The notes under the pieces: model-generated
What the model saw: only the letters and a program-made list of their open reading frames with translations
What the model was told of the DNA's origin: nothing
Database searches by the model: none
Assembly (NCBI GenBank): GCA_047495785.1
Contig: JBLDXI010000032.1
Location: 682,001 to 746,000, forward strand
Source: Lepidodermella squamata
Lineage: Eukaryota > Gastrotricha
Length of the DNA stretch: 64,000 nucleotides
Direction of reading: 5' to 3'
Made by a program: the position numbers and the translations under genes
Shown here: positions 29,777-41,054 of the stretch, piece by piece
Position numbering within the stretch: position 1 is the first letter of the stretch
Layout of the letters: every line of letters starts with the position of its first letter

Positions 29777-32700
29777 ATGAATGGAAAATTTCTGCAGTCG
29801 GAGAAAATGAGGAAAGCCTTAGTTTCCTTCAATATTTATGAATATATTTGCCTCAGATTCTGAGAGTTCATGGCAGTCCTAGATTGAGCAGGTCAGATTC
29901 GCGATTGCGAGCATGCAAAAACACGAGTTGGTCACGATTGTTTTGAAAGCCTTTGCCTTGGAAAACTACGGACCGGGAAGCCTTATTGGGATAACTACGT
30001 TCGGAGTTGGCGAGACCTTGAATATCTTTTCTTGGAGTGGCCTTTGGGAGTGGCTATGCTTTTCAATAATCGATCTTAATAACGAACCCCGGACATGGCT
30101 AGTTTAAAGACCAGAAGGGCTGTTCCGAAGAAGCTCGAACATCGAAAGTGAACATCGAAAGTTCAGGCTAGACTGAAGTATTCGAGAGCTTTTTTCGAAC
30201 TGTGCAAGATGACCTGGAGCAACTAAGCATTCTAATAGCCTCTTGACACTTTTATATTATTCAAGTGATTCACCGTTCCAAAACAAGCCGAATATCGATG
30301 ATCTGCATAGGCGTCAACTCAATTCAACTCTCTTAAACTTTCAAGGTGCTACTTCGGCTACGTCAGTCGACGGAAGGCCTGAGTACTTGGGAAACTTGTT
30401 TTTCCAAGGTTCTTCAGCTCTTTCTTATTTCTAAATAAATTCTTCTAAATAAATTCTTCTCATCTTCCGGCTAGAGTATCGGGAATTAATAGCGTTCAAT
30501 AAATTTCGTCGAGATTTTAGTCTGACGATGATTCCATAATGCTCGGAACTCGGAACATTGCAACCTAGTAGTCACGAAATGACTGCGTTGAGATATGGCC
30601 GGGAGCTGGATCCTAAGAAGAAACTCCTTAGAAAGCAACGTTCGGATTCTGATGCATGATGACCAACTCTACCAGGGATAGTACCGGGAATCGGGAATGG
30701 CTTCGCTTTTAATAAACGAGCTTAATAAACTCCCGTGCCTTTGCTAATAAGCCTTTTAACTAACGGGCTTGCGAAGTATCTCGCGAAGCAGAATATCAAT
30801 TTTGGGAAAACTTATTTTCTCAAGTCCAAACTTCTTCCCAAGCTATTCGGAATTAGAGTTAAATTTGCCAGACCTCAACGCCTTCTGTTATCTTTCATTC
30901 CTTTCCCCGCTCTTGACTGCTATTTAGCGCACGCTACTATGACGGCCGTGGAAGACTTTCCCGGGATAGAAGCCGAATCTTTTATCAAATATGGTGTCAA
31001 ACCAGGCCCTGAAAGTTGAGCTATCCATCCTAATCAAAATTTTATTAATTAGCTATATCAAATCCTAATTTAATTAGCTATCTTGATAAATTGGCCCGCG
31101 TAAAATCAAAAAGTTGTTCGAGATTGCTTGAAGCCGGATCCTTTGTGAGGGTAAAATTCAGTTAACTGTGGCAATTGTTGGAGATGTTCACCGTTCATGA
31201 TTTGGCGTTGAAACGGCGAAGTTCTTCAATTCATCCTCTTTATTAAGATCCCGGCAATGCGCCACGAACGACCTTACTTGGCTATTCATCGAAATTATAT
31301 CCTTGGTTTAGAATCAAATCTAGTTAGCCTTGATGTTTCATAATGTTTCTGAAAGATCAATGCCAGTCCTAACCCAAACTACTTATCCCTATTACTCATC
31401 TTGATTAAGAATCAACAGTGAGGCTTATCAACTTTGACATTAACGGCATTTTTCTTACGATTTCATTACGCACCCTCTGTTTAGAGTATTTTGATGTTTT
31501 AAATAGGTATTCGAACCTTTGGCGGAGTTCTGAAAACCAATGACCAGTCTTATTATAGACAACTTTCGATGTCGATTCGGCTAAGAAGCATCATGCCCGT
31601 GTTGTTCCGAGTATCACCAACACCCTCGATTACATCCGCTTTCGCCGCGGACATTTTTGCTCGAGCCGGTGCTGTTTATCGCTTGGTCCGCTCGCGTTGC
31701 TGCTCAGTTGACCGGAAGGGCCGTATGGACTGTCGCCGGTCGTGGTGGCGCGCATGCCTGGGTACGCAACTGCACTACATCAAGGCGAGAAGCTGAAGAC
31801 GTTGCCATCATGCTCCACTTGGAACTTGGAAGATTTCATCGCTGACTTCAATTGCCGACGCAATTCCTTCTAAGAGCACAGCTGTTCAGCTGCCTGTCGC
31901 TCAGCCGTGCGCGAATGCCGTCAACCTTCAACACGTCGCACATCCTTATTTACGTCCAGCCTGTTCAACAGCAACTACCGGCTCCGGCCTATCTCGCACA
32001 GTTGCCTTGTTGCGCAACCCACGACTACGCCACCGCAGTGCGGTCTGCAAGTCGTGATGCCTTGTGCTCAGCGATATGGTCATTCAGCCCAGTTTACTCA
32101 GCCTCAGCGACTCTAACTCTATCAGCAACAGCAATTGCCTGGAGCCATCGCTTTTCTCATCGATCATACTTTAGCAAGAGATTTCCTGGATTCAACTGGA
32201 TCAATGATCAAGATGAAAAAATTTCGGTAATTCTCTTAATTACGGAATCCGAAATTAAGAGAACATTAATACCAATTCGATCAATTTAGAGAGACGACGT
32301 CTTTTATTTTGTAGTAGGTATATAGTAAATACTTGAAAAGGCAGGCTTCGTCTTTATGCGAAACTTATCATCCTGGAAGAGTCTCGAAGAATCCAAATAA
32401 CCGCCAAAAATGTATAAGCTCACTTCGCATGGAAACTGGCTTGGAACAATTTATACTTTACTTATTGCAATAAAGGTTGAGAGTGTAGTAAATCAGACCA
32501 TTTTATTCTAAATTTTCGAAAGGTTTTATGAGAATTTCCCATCAGCTGCGGCCGTTTAGGATGTCTATATGGCTATCTGAATTGAGCAGAAGAACAGGAA
32601 TTCCACGTCTACACAGATTAAATGATTAAGGTAAGCATCACGCATTGAATGAGTGTCAGCAGAGCATTGAATGAATCAGATGTCGCATTTAGCGGCGAGC

Positions 32701-33230
32701 TACTTTTGCGGAACTAGTTCGGGCTCGAATATGGCTAGTATGCATAAATATTCACAAAGCCAGATGTATTCCAGTACAGCCGAAAAAGATTTGACGCGCG
32801 CTCATCGAAAAATGACAAGTTGACAAAAGTTGACGTGACTTTGTCAGCCACCAAGACAGGTCTGGAGTCCGGAAGTCTTCTATATATCGATAGGAATAGC
32901 ATTACACAGTCTGTCTAGTTGATTTAACTATGAATCAATTAAATCCGCTCTCTTGCGGTAAGAAAAATGAGTTATGACCTTATGCTGCGCAACGATCGTG
33001 AAGACGGTGATAATGAGATCTATGCTCTGAAAGACCGACTGGCTGTTAGGGCAGGCGTGCTAAAAATAACCATCATCCAACAAGAGCGGCTGTGGTAATC
33101 TTGTAGAGAATATATAACTATACTTAGAAACACTGTTTCCGCAAGGAATAACCGCACTCAGATGGAAGTTTTCGCGGTTATACGCCCAAGAACTGCGAAA
33201 AACGTCACAAAAAATGTTTGTTTAGGCTTA
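29777..33230. other. Gene-poor stretch with one coding-like but broken region
   Basis: 31560-32130 is richer in GC with overlapping open frames in all plus-strand phases (for example LPAPAYLAQLPCC and QCGLQVVMPCAQRYG). It reads like a Pro/Gln/Ala-rich gene that has lost its frame. A 94-codon frame at 30735-31019 has no domain. I see no RNA gene here. Confidence 0.35.
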
Positions 33231-34178
33231 AGCTGGGTTCACGGACTCGCGATTTGTCGCGCGCGACAACTGAGCGGCGCGACAAATCCGGTGTCGCGCG
33301 CGACAGTCGCGCACTTGTTCACGGACTCGGCGGTGTCGCGCGTGTCGCGGGTGTCGCATCAGTGTTGCGCGCGACAAAACGCTCGGGTGTTCACGGACTC
33401 AGCGACGCGACAGGCGCGCGAACAATAGGGATGGACGGCCGTTGCGTAACAGCGAGCGACAGAAAGAACAATGGATTTTGTCGCTTGTCGCGTCGCGAAG
33501 GGGAAAATAGCCTGTTTTGGGCGCGACAACGCGACAACGCGACAAGTTGGAGGCAAGTAGGCAATAATAATAGTAATAATAATAACGATAAACCGCCCGC
33601 CCGCAAAGATCAAATGCCATAGTAATAATAATAATAATAACAATAAACCGCCCGCTCGCACAAGATAAAATGCCAACCATACGCAAAACTCAGGTTTATT
33701 CGGACTCGATACAAGGTGTATCGTGATGTGCCTGCGCCTTTTTTCTTACCTTCCAAATTGTATATTTTCGTTCGTTTTATCTGGAAAAAAGGACAAAATA
33801 AAAAGCTTTTCGTTTTCGTTTCGTATAGGCTTTAATTTTATTTTTTTTCGCGCGAGAAACCTGTATTCATTCAATAACGAATTTTGTAGATTTTATTTCA
33901 GAACAAAAACCGCCGTGAAATTGTAAAGTAGCCCTTTGACATGCGCGCGGCCAATAATATTTTGAAAATTATTTCTAATTTTTCATAATTTATTTCGCTT
34001 TTACCCGTAATTGCGCGACCGACGTTTGGGGTCGGACGGAACCCAGTTGAGCCACAACAACAGTTTGTCGCGCGCGACAGAATTTTCAAGCGTGACTGTT
34101 TTGGTGCGACACACCCGCGACAGTCGCGTTGTCGCGCGCGACACTTGTCGCGCAGTCGCAGAGTCCGTGAACCTAGCT
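33231..34178. mobile_element. PIF/Harbinger-like non-autonomous element (TTA duplication)
   Basis: The left end AGCTGGGTTCACGGACTCGC and the right end's inverse AGCTAGGTTCACGGACTC define imperfect TIRs. TTA flanks both (33228-33230, 34179-34181). Subterminal DNA is packed with the palindrome TGTCGCGCGCGACA and GGTTCACGGACTC repeats. A minisatellite with AATAATAATA and AAACCGCCCG occupies 33560-33665. A 3-bp TTA duplication fits PIF/Harbinger. Confidence 0.8.
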
Positions 34179-34669
34179 TTAGTGGTTACATCTACATGAT
34201 CCACATTTAGGAAAAAAGACGCCGGCTGCCTTATTAAATGCTTGAAATGCTATCAGAAAAACACTAACAAAGGTGCCGTCACCGGTGATAAAATGCGGAA
34301 TTACGGGGGAGAAGTTGCGCGCCGGAGAACTGGCGGTGCGCGTAGCGGCTACAACGCGAAAACGCGCGGCATCGCGCAGCACGCTTTTCCGTAGCAAAAA
34401 AATTTTTATTTAAAAAAAATTATTAATATAATAAAATACAAATATTTTTAAAAGGATATTCAATTTTGTGCATAAAATTTTGCGGTAGCACGCGATTTTT
34501 CCAACGCGCGAGGCGGATTTTCGGTTTTCAAAAGAACACCCTGTATTACTATGCTACTAAAATTTTCATTTTCCTAATTTCCGAAAAATTCTTATATATT
34601 TTATAAATTTGTTTTCAAAAAAAAATTTATTTCCGGCAGCTTTGATTCTAGTTTATTCTAGTCTAAATA

Positions 34670-35865
34670 TTATTTCAAAAGTTCCTTTAATTTTTCACGT
34701 GGTGGTACTTTGGTTAGGTTGTGCCGAATAACTAGCCCGATTGCCGGAGTAGCAGGAACAAGAGAATGTTTTCCACTCCGATACACCTCGCGCAAGACGT
34801 AATCCGGATCTGGACGCTCCATCTTCTGGTTCACCAACACTGCACTTGGAACATTCAGCGTCGTTTCGTCGAGCAGTTTCAATATTGTGTTCATCTGCTT
34901 ATGTTTCACCCTTGCAGAACCCACGGTTTTGATTGCCTCGACAATCTGACCCTCCAAAGTCTCCCAAACGATATCTTCTAACATCTTCTTCCCTGCACCA
35001 GTCAATTTGCCGTCGCGGTCTCTTTCCGCACGTGAATAGTTTGCGACGATATTCTGGTTTTGATGTGGGAAGCCTCCAAGCACTGACCATACTGCCAACT
35101 TCAAGCCTACAGCATCTAGATCAGCGAATAAAACATGAAATTCAGGAATCCTCCACATTTGGTCTTGATCGTAAGGCTCAACATTTATCACATCCTGTCT
35201 CCCCGTTTCCAATAGTCCAGGAGGAAGCGTGTTCGGAGGGCCATCCACAATGACGTGAAGCCCATACTTTTCTGTTAGCAAACGAACGGCACCAGTAAGC
35301 TTTGCGTAAGGTTCCTTATCCTCAGGCGACCGTTCGCTAGCACGAATCACAAGAAATGGCGATTTTCCAGTCAGGCGCTTGAATAGGTGAATGGCCCACA
35401 GAGCGCGATATTCGTCGGCGAACAATGGCACTATCGTTAAAGCACGCAAAGCTTTAAAAACGATAGTGTCATGGTCAGCACCCGGAGGAATCTGTATAAA
35501 AGAGAAAAATAGCAAAAAATGAACTACCGCAGCAAAAAATGTTACTTACAACGCATTTAACAACTCCGCGTTTACAGCTTGTGAACGTGTCTATCAAACA
35601 CGAATTCCCAACACCTATGGCTCCAGTAACAACGATGTAGCGTTGATGGCCCCAGGAGTAGTTTTGAAGCTGTTCAAGTTCTTTCGTCCTAATGGAGCGC
35701 GGACGCAGATCAGGAGACTTCATCAGCAGACTTCATCAGCAGACCAAGTGTCGGCAGCGAAGCGAATCCAGCTATTCCTACAGCACTTCCAACAGCCCAT
35801 TTGATAGATGGTCGCTGAAAGACTCGCGACACCGGTATCCAATATTGTCGCAGTTTCTTAAGCAT
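34670..35865 (-). pseudogene. P-loop NTPase copy E: frameshift in exon 1 and Walker A Lys-to-Asn
   Basis: Exon 2, complement(34670-35491), is fully open (274 codons) and ends like copy A. Exon 1, complement(35550-35865), carries a 13-bp tandem duplication (GACTTCATCAGCA, near 35716-35745) that shifts the frame. The Walker A reads GAIGVGNS, so the phosphate-binding lysine is Asn. Copy E cannot bind nucleotide in the usual way even if the frame were bypassed. It also has a one-residue insertion (VPLFADEY). Confidence 0.8.
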
Positions 35866-36007
35866 AACAGTTCTATAGGAAGCAGAAATTAGATACAGAT
35901 AAATCTATTAATAAGAACAGAAGAAATCGCCTTATAAAGACGATATAATAGCAACGTAATTGTGCCATATCGAGCCATTTCGTTTTAATATGATGTTATA
36001 TTTTCGT

Positions 36008-36042
36008 GCGACGTTTAGGCCACGAAATGGCCATCGTCAGGC
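36008..36042 (-). repeat. Short conserved hairpin, mutated (GAAAC to TAAAC)
   Basis: Minus-strand CCTGACGATGGCCA, a loop, then TGGCCTAAACG. It corresponds to the hairpin at 5536 in the duplicated NTPase flank. Confidence 0.55.
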
Positions 36043-36307
36043 AGTATCTTAGAATTCGAAAATCGATACTCTGGTATGGGAGAAAACAAAACAACCCATG
36101 AGTTTAATAGGAAAAAATGTAACACAATTGTTACAAAGTGAGGAACGTTCTTCTTAAGACATGAGAACCAAGAGTTAACAAACCAGAATTTTCAACGAAT
36201 TTGTGTACAGTTGCCGCATCGGCAAGAACCGTGGAGAACCTCCAGCTATAAATTTAATGGAACAGCCTTCTAATATTGAGCAAAAATCCAATTAATCTTG
36301 AAATGTT

Positions 36308-37689
36308 TCATTCAGTGGCTTCTTCGATTAGTCCACGAATTCGCATACACATTCCGCGCAAACATGATTCATCTGGGTCTTCTACGCCAAAAATACCAAC
36401 TGGCAAAGTGAATTGCTCTGAGACACAATAGGTTCCATCGATTTCAAGCTTGAGGAAGTACCAGCGAACACAATCAGTCACAATTCCGAAAGAATGCGGC
36501 ATGTCTAGTTTAGAACCAGGGCGCTTCACCGACAAACGTTTCTAGAAAAAATATCAGGTTAATAAACATATCTCGAGTTGCCACGCACGAGTTACCTTTG
36601 ACAGACAGTCCATCGCTACCAAAGCCTGCGGAATCACCCAATCAAAAACCTCCTCATCCGGAGCATCGACTGGCATCACATTAACAGCCATTATTTCGGT
36701 TGGACCGCAAGAGATAACGATGTCGGCATAGCCACTAAGTTCGCTCTCACCATCGCTGATATGCACTTTTACGTTAAATCGAAGCTTTTTATCCAATCCA
36801 TCTATATAGGTATCCATAATAGTATTATTAATATTTACGGAATCGGCGTAACTTACCCAAAGCGCATGAAAAGAAGAAGCTGCTGAGAAGCAATCGCTTT
36901 ACCTCGGAGTCATCTAAAAAAATCGGCATTCGCTTCAGAGAATGCTATAAACAACAGACATTTTTTTCGTGAAAGATATCCAAAATAGCCTCAACAAACA
37001 TTAAGGGTTTTGCAGAAGTCGTCAAACGACTCGGGTGAAATGAGCGATTCTTTAGGCACGAAAAGTTCACAACTAAACCAAAATAGACGTAAAATATGCG
37101 AATGCGAAAATTGAAATGGCTCACGATTTCCGATAGATGCCTTGTAGAAATGTCGCGTTTCCGCGCAGCGTCGAAATGGATTTGTCCAATTGTTTCGATA
37201 TTAGCATTTTCACAACAGCCTTCAGCCGTTCGAGTATTATATCTATATTATATTTTAAAGTATGCACAATAAGGAGTCCTGATTAACTTTTGCCACTTGA
37301 TGCTACTAAAGTGAAAAGTACAAGTACTTTAATAAGGAGTTAAAATTACCTTTTTTCGGTAAGTAACGGGCTTTTACTGTTGCTATGCGCCTTCCAGATA
37401 GATCGACCAAACTCTTCAAGCTATTCATTAGTCTTTCGGTTGCGTCAAAATCCCTTTGCAAGCGCTCCTTCTCATGAGGATCAGTAGTTTCAGCTAATTT
37501 TTCGCTCAACGAATTGAACTCCCGTATGACGGCCTTAAACTTAATTAGCCGTTGATTTTGCTCTTCAAGCAAATGCCAAAGTTCGGCATCCAACTTATCC
37601 TCCGGGATTTCGAGATCTTCCTTAGTTGGCGAACTCTTTTCTGTCATATCGTCTCTTCTTGAACGTTTTCCAGGTGGTTCTGAATTCAT
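36308..37689 (-). CDS. Coiled-coil protein with possible degenerate REase-like C-terminal fold (paralog 1, 6 exons)
   Basis: I assembled complement(37350-37689, 37125-37242, 37000-37072, 36857-36944, 36596-36801, 36308-36541). All introns are GT-AG and all phases agree, giving 352 aa. The N-terminus has a basic KRSRRDD stretch (possible nuclear signal) and a Glu/Lys-rich helix of about 80 residues. Middle exons read FVPKESLISPESFDDFCKTL and MPIFLDDSEVKRLLL. The C-terminal half reads GYADIVISCGPTEIMAVNVM, then PQALVAMDCLSK and HSFGIVTDCVRWYFLKLEID. That order (strand with Asp, hydrophobic strand, helix with Gln, then GIVTD-W) resembles PD-(D/E)XK nucleases such as Crinkler-type C-termini. The usual E-x-K is replaced by V-x-M, so catalysis would be lost. 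The function is unknown. Confidence 0.7.
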
Positions 37690-37749
37690 GATGTCATAAA
37701 CTTGCTCATAACGAACTAAATAAGAAGCACACGAAAAAAGATAAACATG

Positions 37750-38045
37750 TTGAATTAGCTAGCAGCTCGAAGCCGGAAGCTGAGGTGATGGATGAGTGAT
37801 GAGATTAAAAATGTCGGCGCTATTCTTACAACGACATATGCTAAAATGCGAGATGTAAACCGCAAATATGCCATCTGTTGATTTTACTCAATTTTACTAA
37901 TTTTACTCAATTTTAACGCTTGAAAACTTGCTTTGAAATAATAAAGTCGCATGCTCGCAATTGTAACACGTCCCGTTTACAACCCCCTTTTTCGAAGCTT
38001 TGAAAACACAATGTCCCCTGAAGCTAATACGGAAAATACGGTAAT
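37750..38045. repeat. Upstream segment shared with 45015-45165 and 45662-45700
   Basis: TTTTACTCAATTTTAACGCT...AGTCGCATGCTCGCAATTG...CGTCCCGTTTACAACCCCC recurs at 45015-45162. TAGCTAGCAGCTCGAAGCCG recurs at 45666. The two lie upstream of the first and last paralog of the REase-like family, so the upstream region was duplicated with the genes. Confidence 0.75.
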
Positions 38046-38065
38046 CAACGCAAGTGACAAGTGAT

Positions 38066-38530
38066 TTCGGGTGGCTACTTCACCTCAATTTATCTCAAAA
38101 CACACCCCCTTCGATTTTTGTTGAACTATTTTTATTTTGAAGTATCAAACTCGAGCCATATCTACATTTCCTCCGAATTTGCGGCCGGCCTTCCGTTATT
38201 TTTCTAGAATTTTTCAAGCCTTCCACATTTCAGCAATCAATTTAATGGCGCTGGGCTGACTGCTAGTTTTTTTGGTGGCGTGAATCATAATTATTGCAGA
38301 TGACGCTGTGATTCATTAGGCGATTTTTTGCAAAAAGCTCGTTAAAGCAATAATAATCACTGTGCGGAAACGTGCTTCTTTCAAAAAAATTCTACGAAAA
38401 ACCGTTCCCTGGCCGGAAATTCCGATTTGACAAGGGTTGAGTTGAAGGTGAGATCTACATGCCCTATTTTTTCGAGAAAATCGAAGGGGGTGTGTTTTGA
38501 GATAAATTGAGGTGAAGTAGCCACCCGAAA
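38066..38530. mobile_element. Foldback element with about 53-bp TIRs
   Basis: The left arm TCGGGTGGCTACTTCACCTC through ACACACCCCCTTCGATTTT is repeated inverted at 38476-38530. The interior of about 360 bp is non-coding. Confidence 0.85.
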
Positions 38531-39583
38531 AATTAATAAATTTTATAATTTCAAAATTAAAAATTAAAAATTAAAAATAGACCTGCGTGGTTGAAAACAT
38601 TCCACGTTGGCTCGTGTTTTCTGGTTTCTGGCTTAGCGCGGGGCATTTTGCAAAAATTTTGCTTCAGCAAGCGCATTAGGCAGTACTTATCACGCTAATT
38701 AATTCCGCGCATTGGTAAACTTGCATAGGGAAACTTGCATGGGGAAAATTGAAGACACCTTCCTGACGTTTGCTGATACCGACCACTTTTGCGCATTCAA
38801 CGTTCCAGCACGACAGTTATTCATTACAAATATAAAATACGATTCGGTGGTACTTCCGCGCCACAAGATCCACGCATGTATATTTCTGCACAAGGGTCAT
38901 TTGTGCAATTGCAGAAAACTGCATCAAAAAACCTATCACCAGCAAAAAAATCACTCAATCGCGAGCAAAATGGTGATGTAAAAATCCCCAAAAAGTAGAT
39001 GCATGCATGAGGAATCGAACCACAGCAGTGCGATTTTTATGCCAAGTGAAAAAACAAATACAGCAGCATTCACAAGATATGTGTGGGTAGTGCAAAAATA
39101 CAAAATTCACCCAAATTTGGAAATGGTAAAGGGGCAGCGGTCAACTTAGGTTCTGAATGCTCCAAGGTTATCAAATACTATGACGTACTTTTCGGAGGCC
39201 ATATCGTTAGTTACGTTAAATACTCGGATTTAGGCTTGTTTACGAGTATATCTGGTAGTAAAAATGTATTCGGCGGTGAAATTTTCCCACCTAATGAGTG
39301 TTGGCGGTAGCTTAAAAAGTCCTCCTTAACTAGCCTAAACCCGAGTTATTCCATGATGTCAGTGAAATGTATTTGCTTTAGCGTATTTGGTGATTTACTC
39401 GAATAACTCGTATTTGCATAGCCGAATCTACTTGCGCAGCGAGCGCACTGAATGGTAGGGGGCTGAAACACCCTTCCCGCTAGGAGGGGCTTACGGGGTG
39501 GGATGGCATGTTGCGCAGTGGACTCTAACAACTAACCTTAAAAACCGAAAACAGCTGCTCGCTATTCGGTAGGCCGATTGAAA

Positions 39584-40793
39584 AATTTCAAATATTTCCA
39601 TAGACAAATAATAAGAGACTGGACACTCGCGCTTATTTAATACTGCCGAAATCAAAAAAGTTGTTTTTTATCCGCACACTAACTTTGTGTTTTAATTGCG
39701 CCTTGAGTTTTCACGACGCAGAAATAAGGTTTCACGATCTAGTGCAACCTTTCACGCTCTATTCAACCATATAAATTTGGAACCTATATCATAAAGATTT
39801 CGTCATAAATCAGGGCTTTAAAAACTTTGAGAGCCTGCCTTGCAATTTGCCCCACCTCAGATTCCATAATTGTACTAATGGGATCGATGCAGAATTTTAT
39901 GAGCTTTCTTTTGATACCAAAATCATGAGGTGCATACTCGTGATAGAGATAGGAGCAACGAAAAAGTTAAAAAGGCTATTTTTTATTACGCGTTTTGATA
40001 TGCGAGACGCGACAAGTGAAAGCTGTATTTTACGAACAATTTTAGATCACTTCATGGTCTACTACAGTTTTTCCCGCTGATTTTAAATCTGAAACCCGTT
40101 TTTCAATATCTGTTACCGTTCTCAAGATCTAAGCACAATTGAGTGTGCGCACATTACAAATGCAATTTTTCAGGGGAAGCAAAAAACAAAATCATAGATT
40201 TTCGAAAATATGTCCTTTAGGTATAGCGAATTGCAACACCTCATTCGGCGGTTTTTATGACCAACTAAGGCAGTTTGAGTCATTGATTCCGAATTTTGCA
40301 CTACTAAGAGCCCAATTTCTACCGATCTACCTCAAATTGGATTAGAAAACCACTTAATCAAATTTGCTTTTTCGTTTTTATTAAACTATGAAGGCCCAGG
40401 TAATTACGCACCTCATGATTTTGGTATCAAAAGAAAGCTCATAAAATTCTGCATCGATCCCATTAGTACAATTATGAAATCTGAGGTGGGGCAAATTGCA
40501 AGGCAGGCTCTCAAAGTTTTTAAAGCCCTGATTTATGACGAAATCTTTATGATACAGGTTCCAAATTTATATGGTTGAATAGAGCGTGAGCTACTGCCTT
40601 TTATGGCTACGTCTCGTCCACAGCCGATGAAAACTGTCGCTGCAACGCCAGGATATAGTGAGGGCTGAAATTCGTAAATTTCCTTAAAAATGTGCTTAAG
40701 GAGGAATTTTGAATTGTAAATTCGAATAATTTCGGCAGTATTGCAAAGGCAAGAGTGTCCAGTCTCTTATTATTTGTCTATGAATATTTCGAA
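39584..40793. mobile_element. Long foldback element (about 1.2 kb)
   Basis: The outer arms (TTCAAATATTTCCATAGACA; AATAATAAGAGACTGGACAC) are repeated inverted at 40748-40793. A second inner inverted pair of about 165 bp joins 39778-39945 with 40415-40580 (ATTGTACTAATGGGATCGAT and its inverse). Most of the element could form one very long hairpin. No open frame is convincing. Confidence 0.85.
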
Positions 40794-40965
40794 GTGGCTC
40801 ATATGAGGCAGGTTTCTGCATTTTTCTCTAAATCCTCTACAAAATTGACCTTTATTACAAGTTTTTCGAATAAATCTTGTTTATAAAACTTGAAGATTCT
40901 TTAAAACATCCACCTTAATTATCAACTTAACTTCAAATTTCGATTTAATTTCTTAAACAATCCCT

Positions 40966-40998
40966 GAAGATGGTTATTGTGTATAACCGAAACGTTGG
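40966..40998 (+). repeat. Short conserved hairpin, CCTGAAGATGGTTAT...ATAACCGAAACG
   Basis: The stem is GGTTAT/ATAACC with a 4-6-nt loop, flanked by CTGAAGA and GAAAC. Compared with 5536 and 10548, the stem changes on both sides while the flanks stay. Confidence 0.6.
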
Positions 40999-41014
40999 AA
41001 TAAATGCGTTGCGT

Positions 41015-41054
41015 CATAGAGAATAGAGTTACCTAGGTAACTCTATTCTCTATG
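41015..41054. repeat. Perfect 40-bp palindrome
   Basis: CATAGAGAATAGAGTTACCT is followed at once by its exact inverse with no spacer. The palindrome is bracketed by direct copies of ATGCGTTGCGT. Confidence 0.95.

Noticed and set aside
33359-33686. Minus-strand frames with Leu/Tyr runs
   Set aside because: They are translations of AATAAT and CGCGCG repeats inside a MITE.
39000-39030. GGAATCGAACCACAG as a minus-strand tRNA T-arm
   Set aside because: No D-arm or anticodon arm is found nearby; chance similarity.
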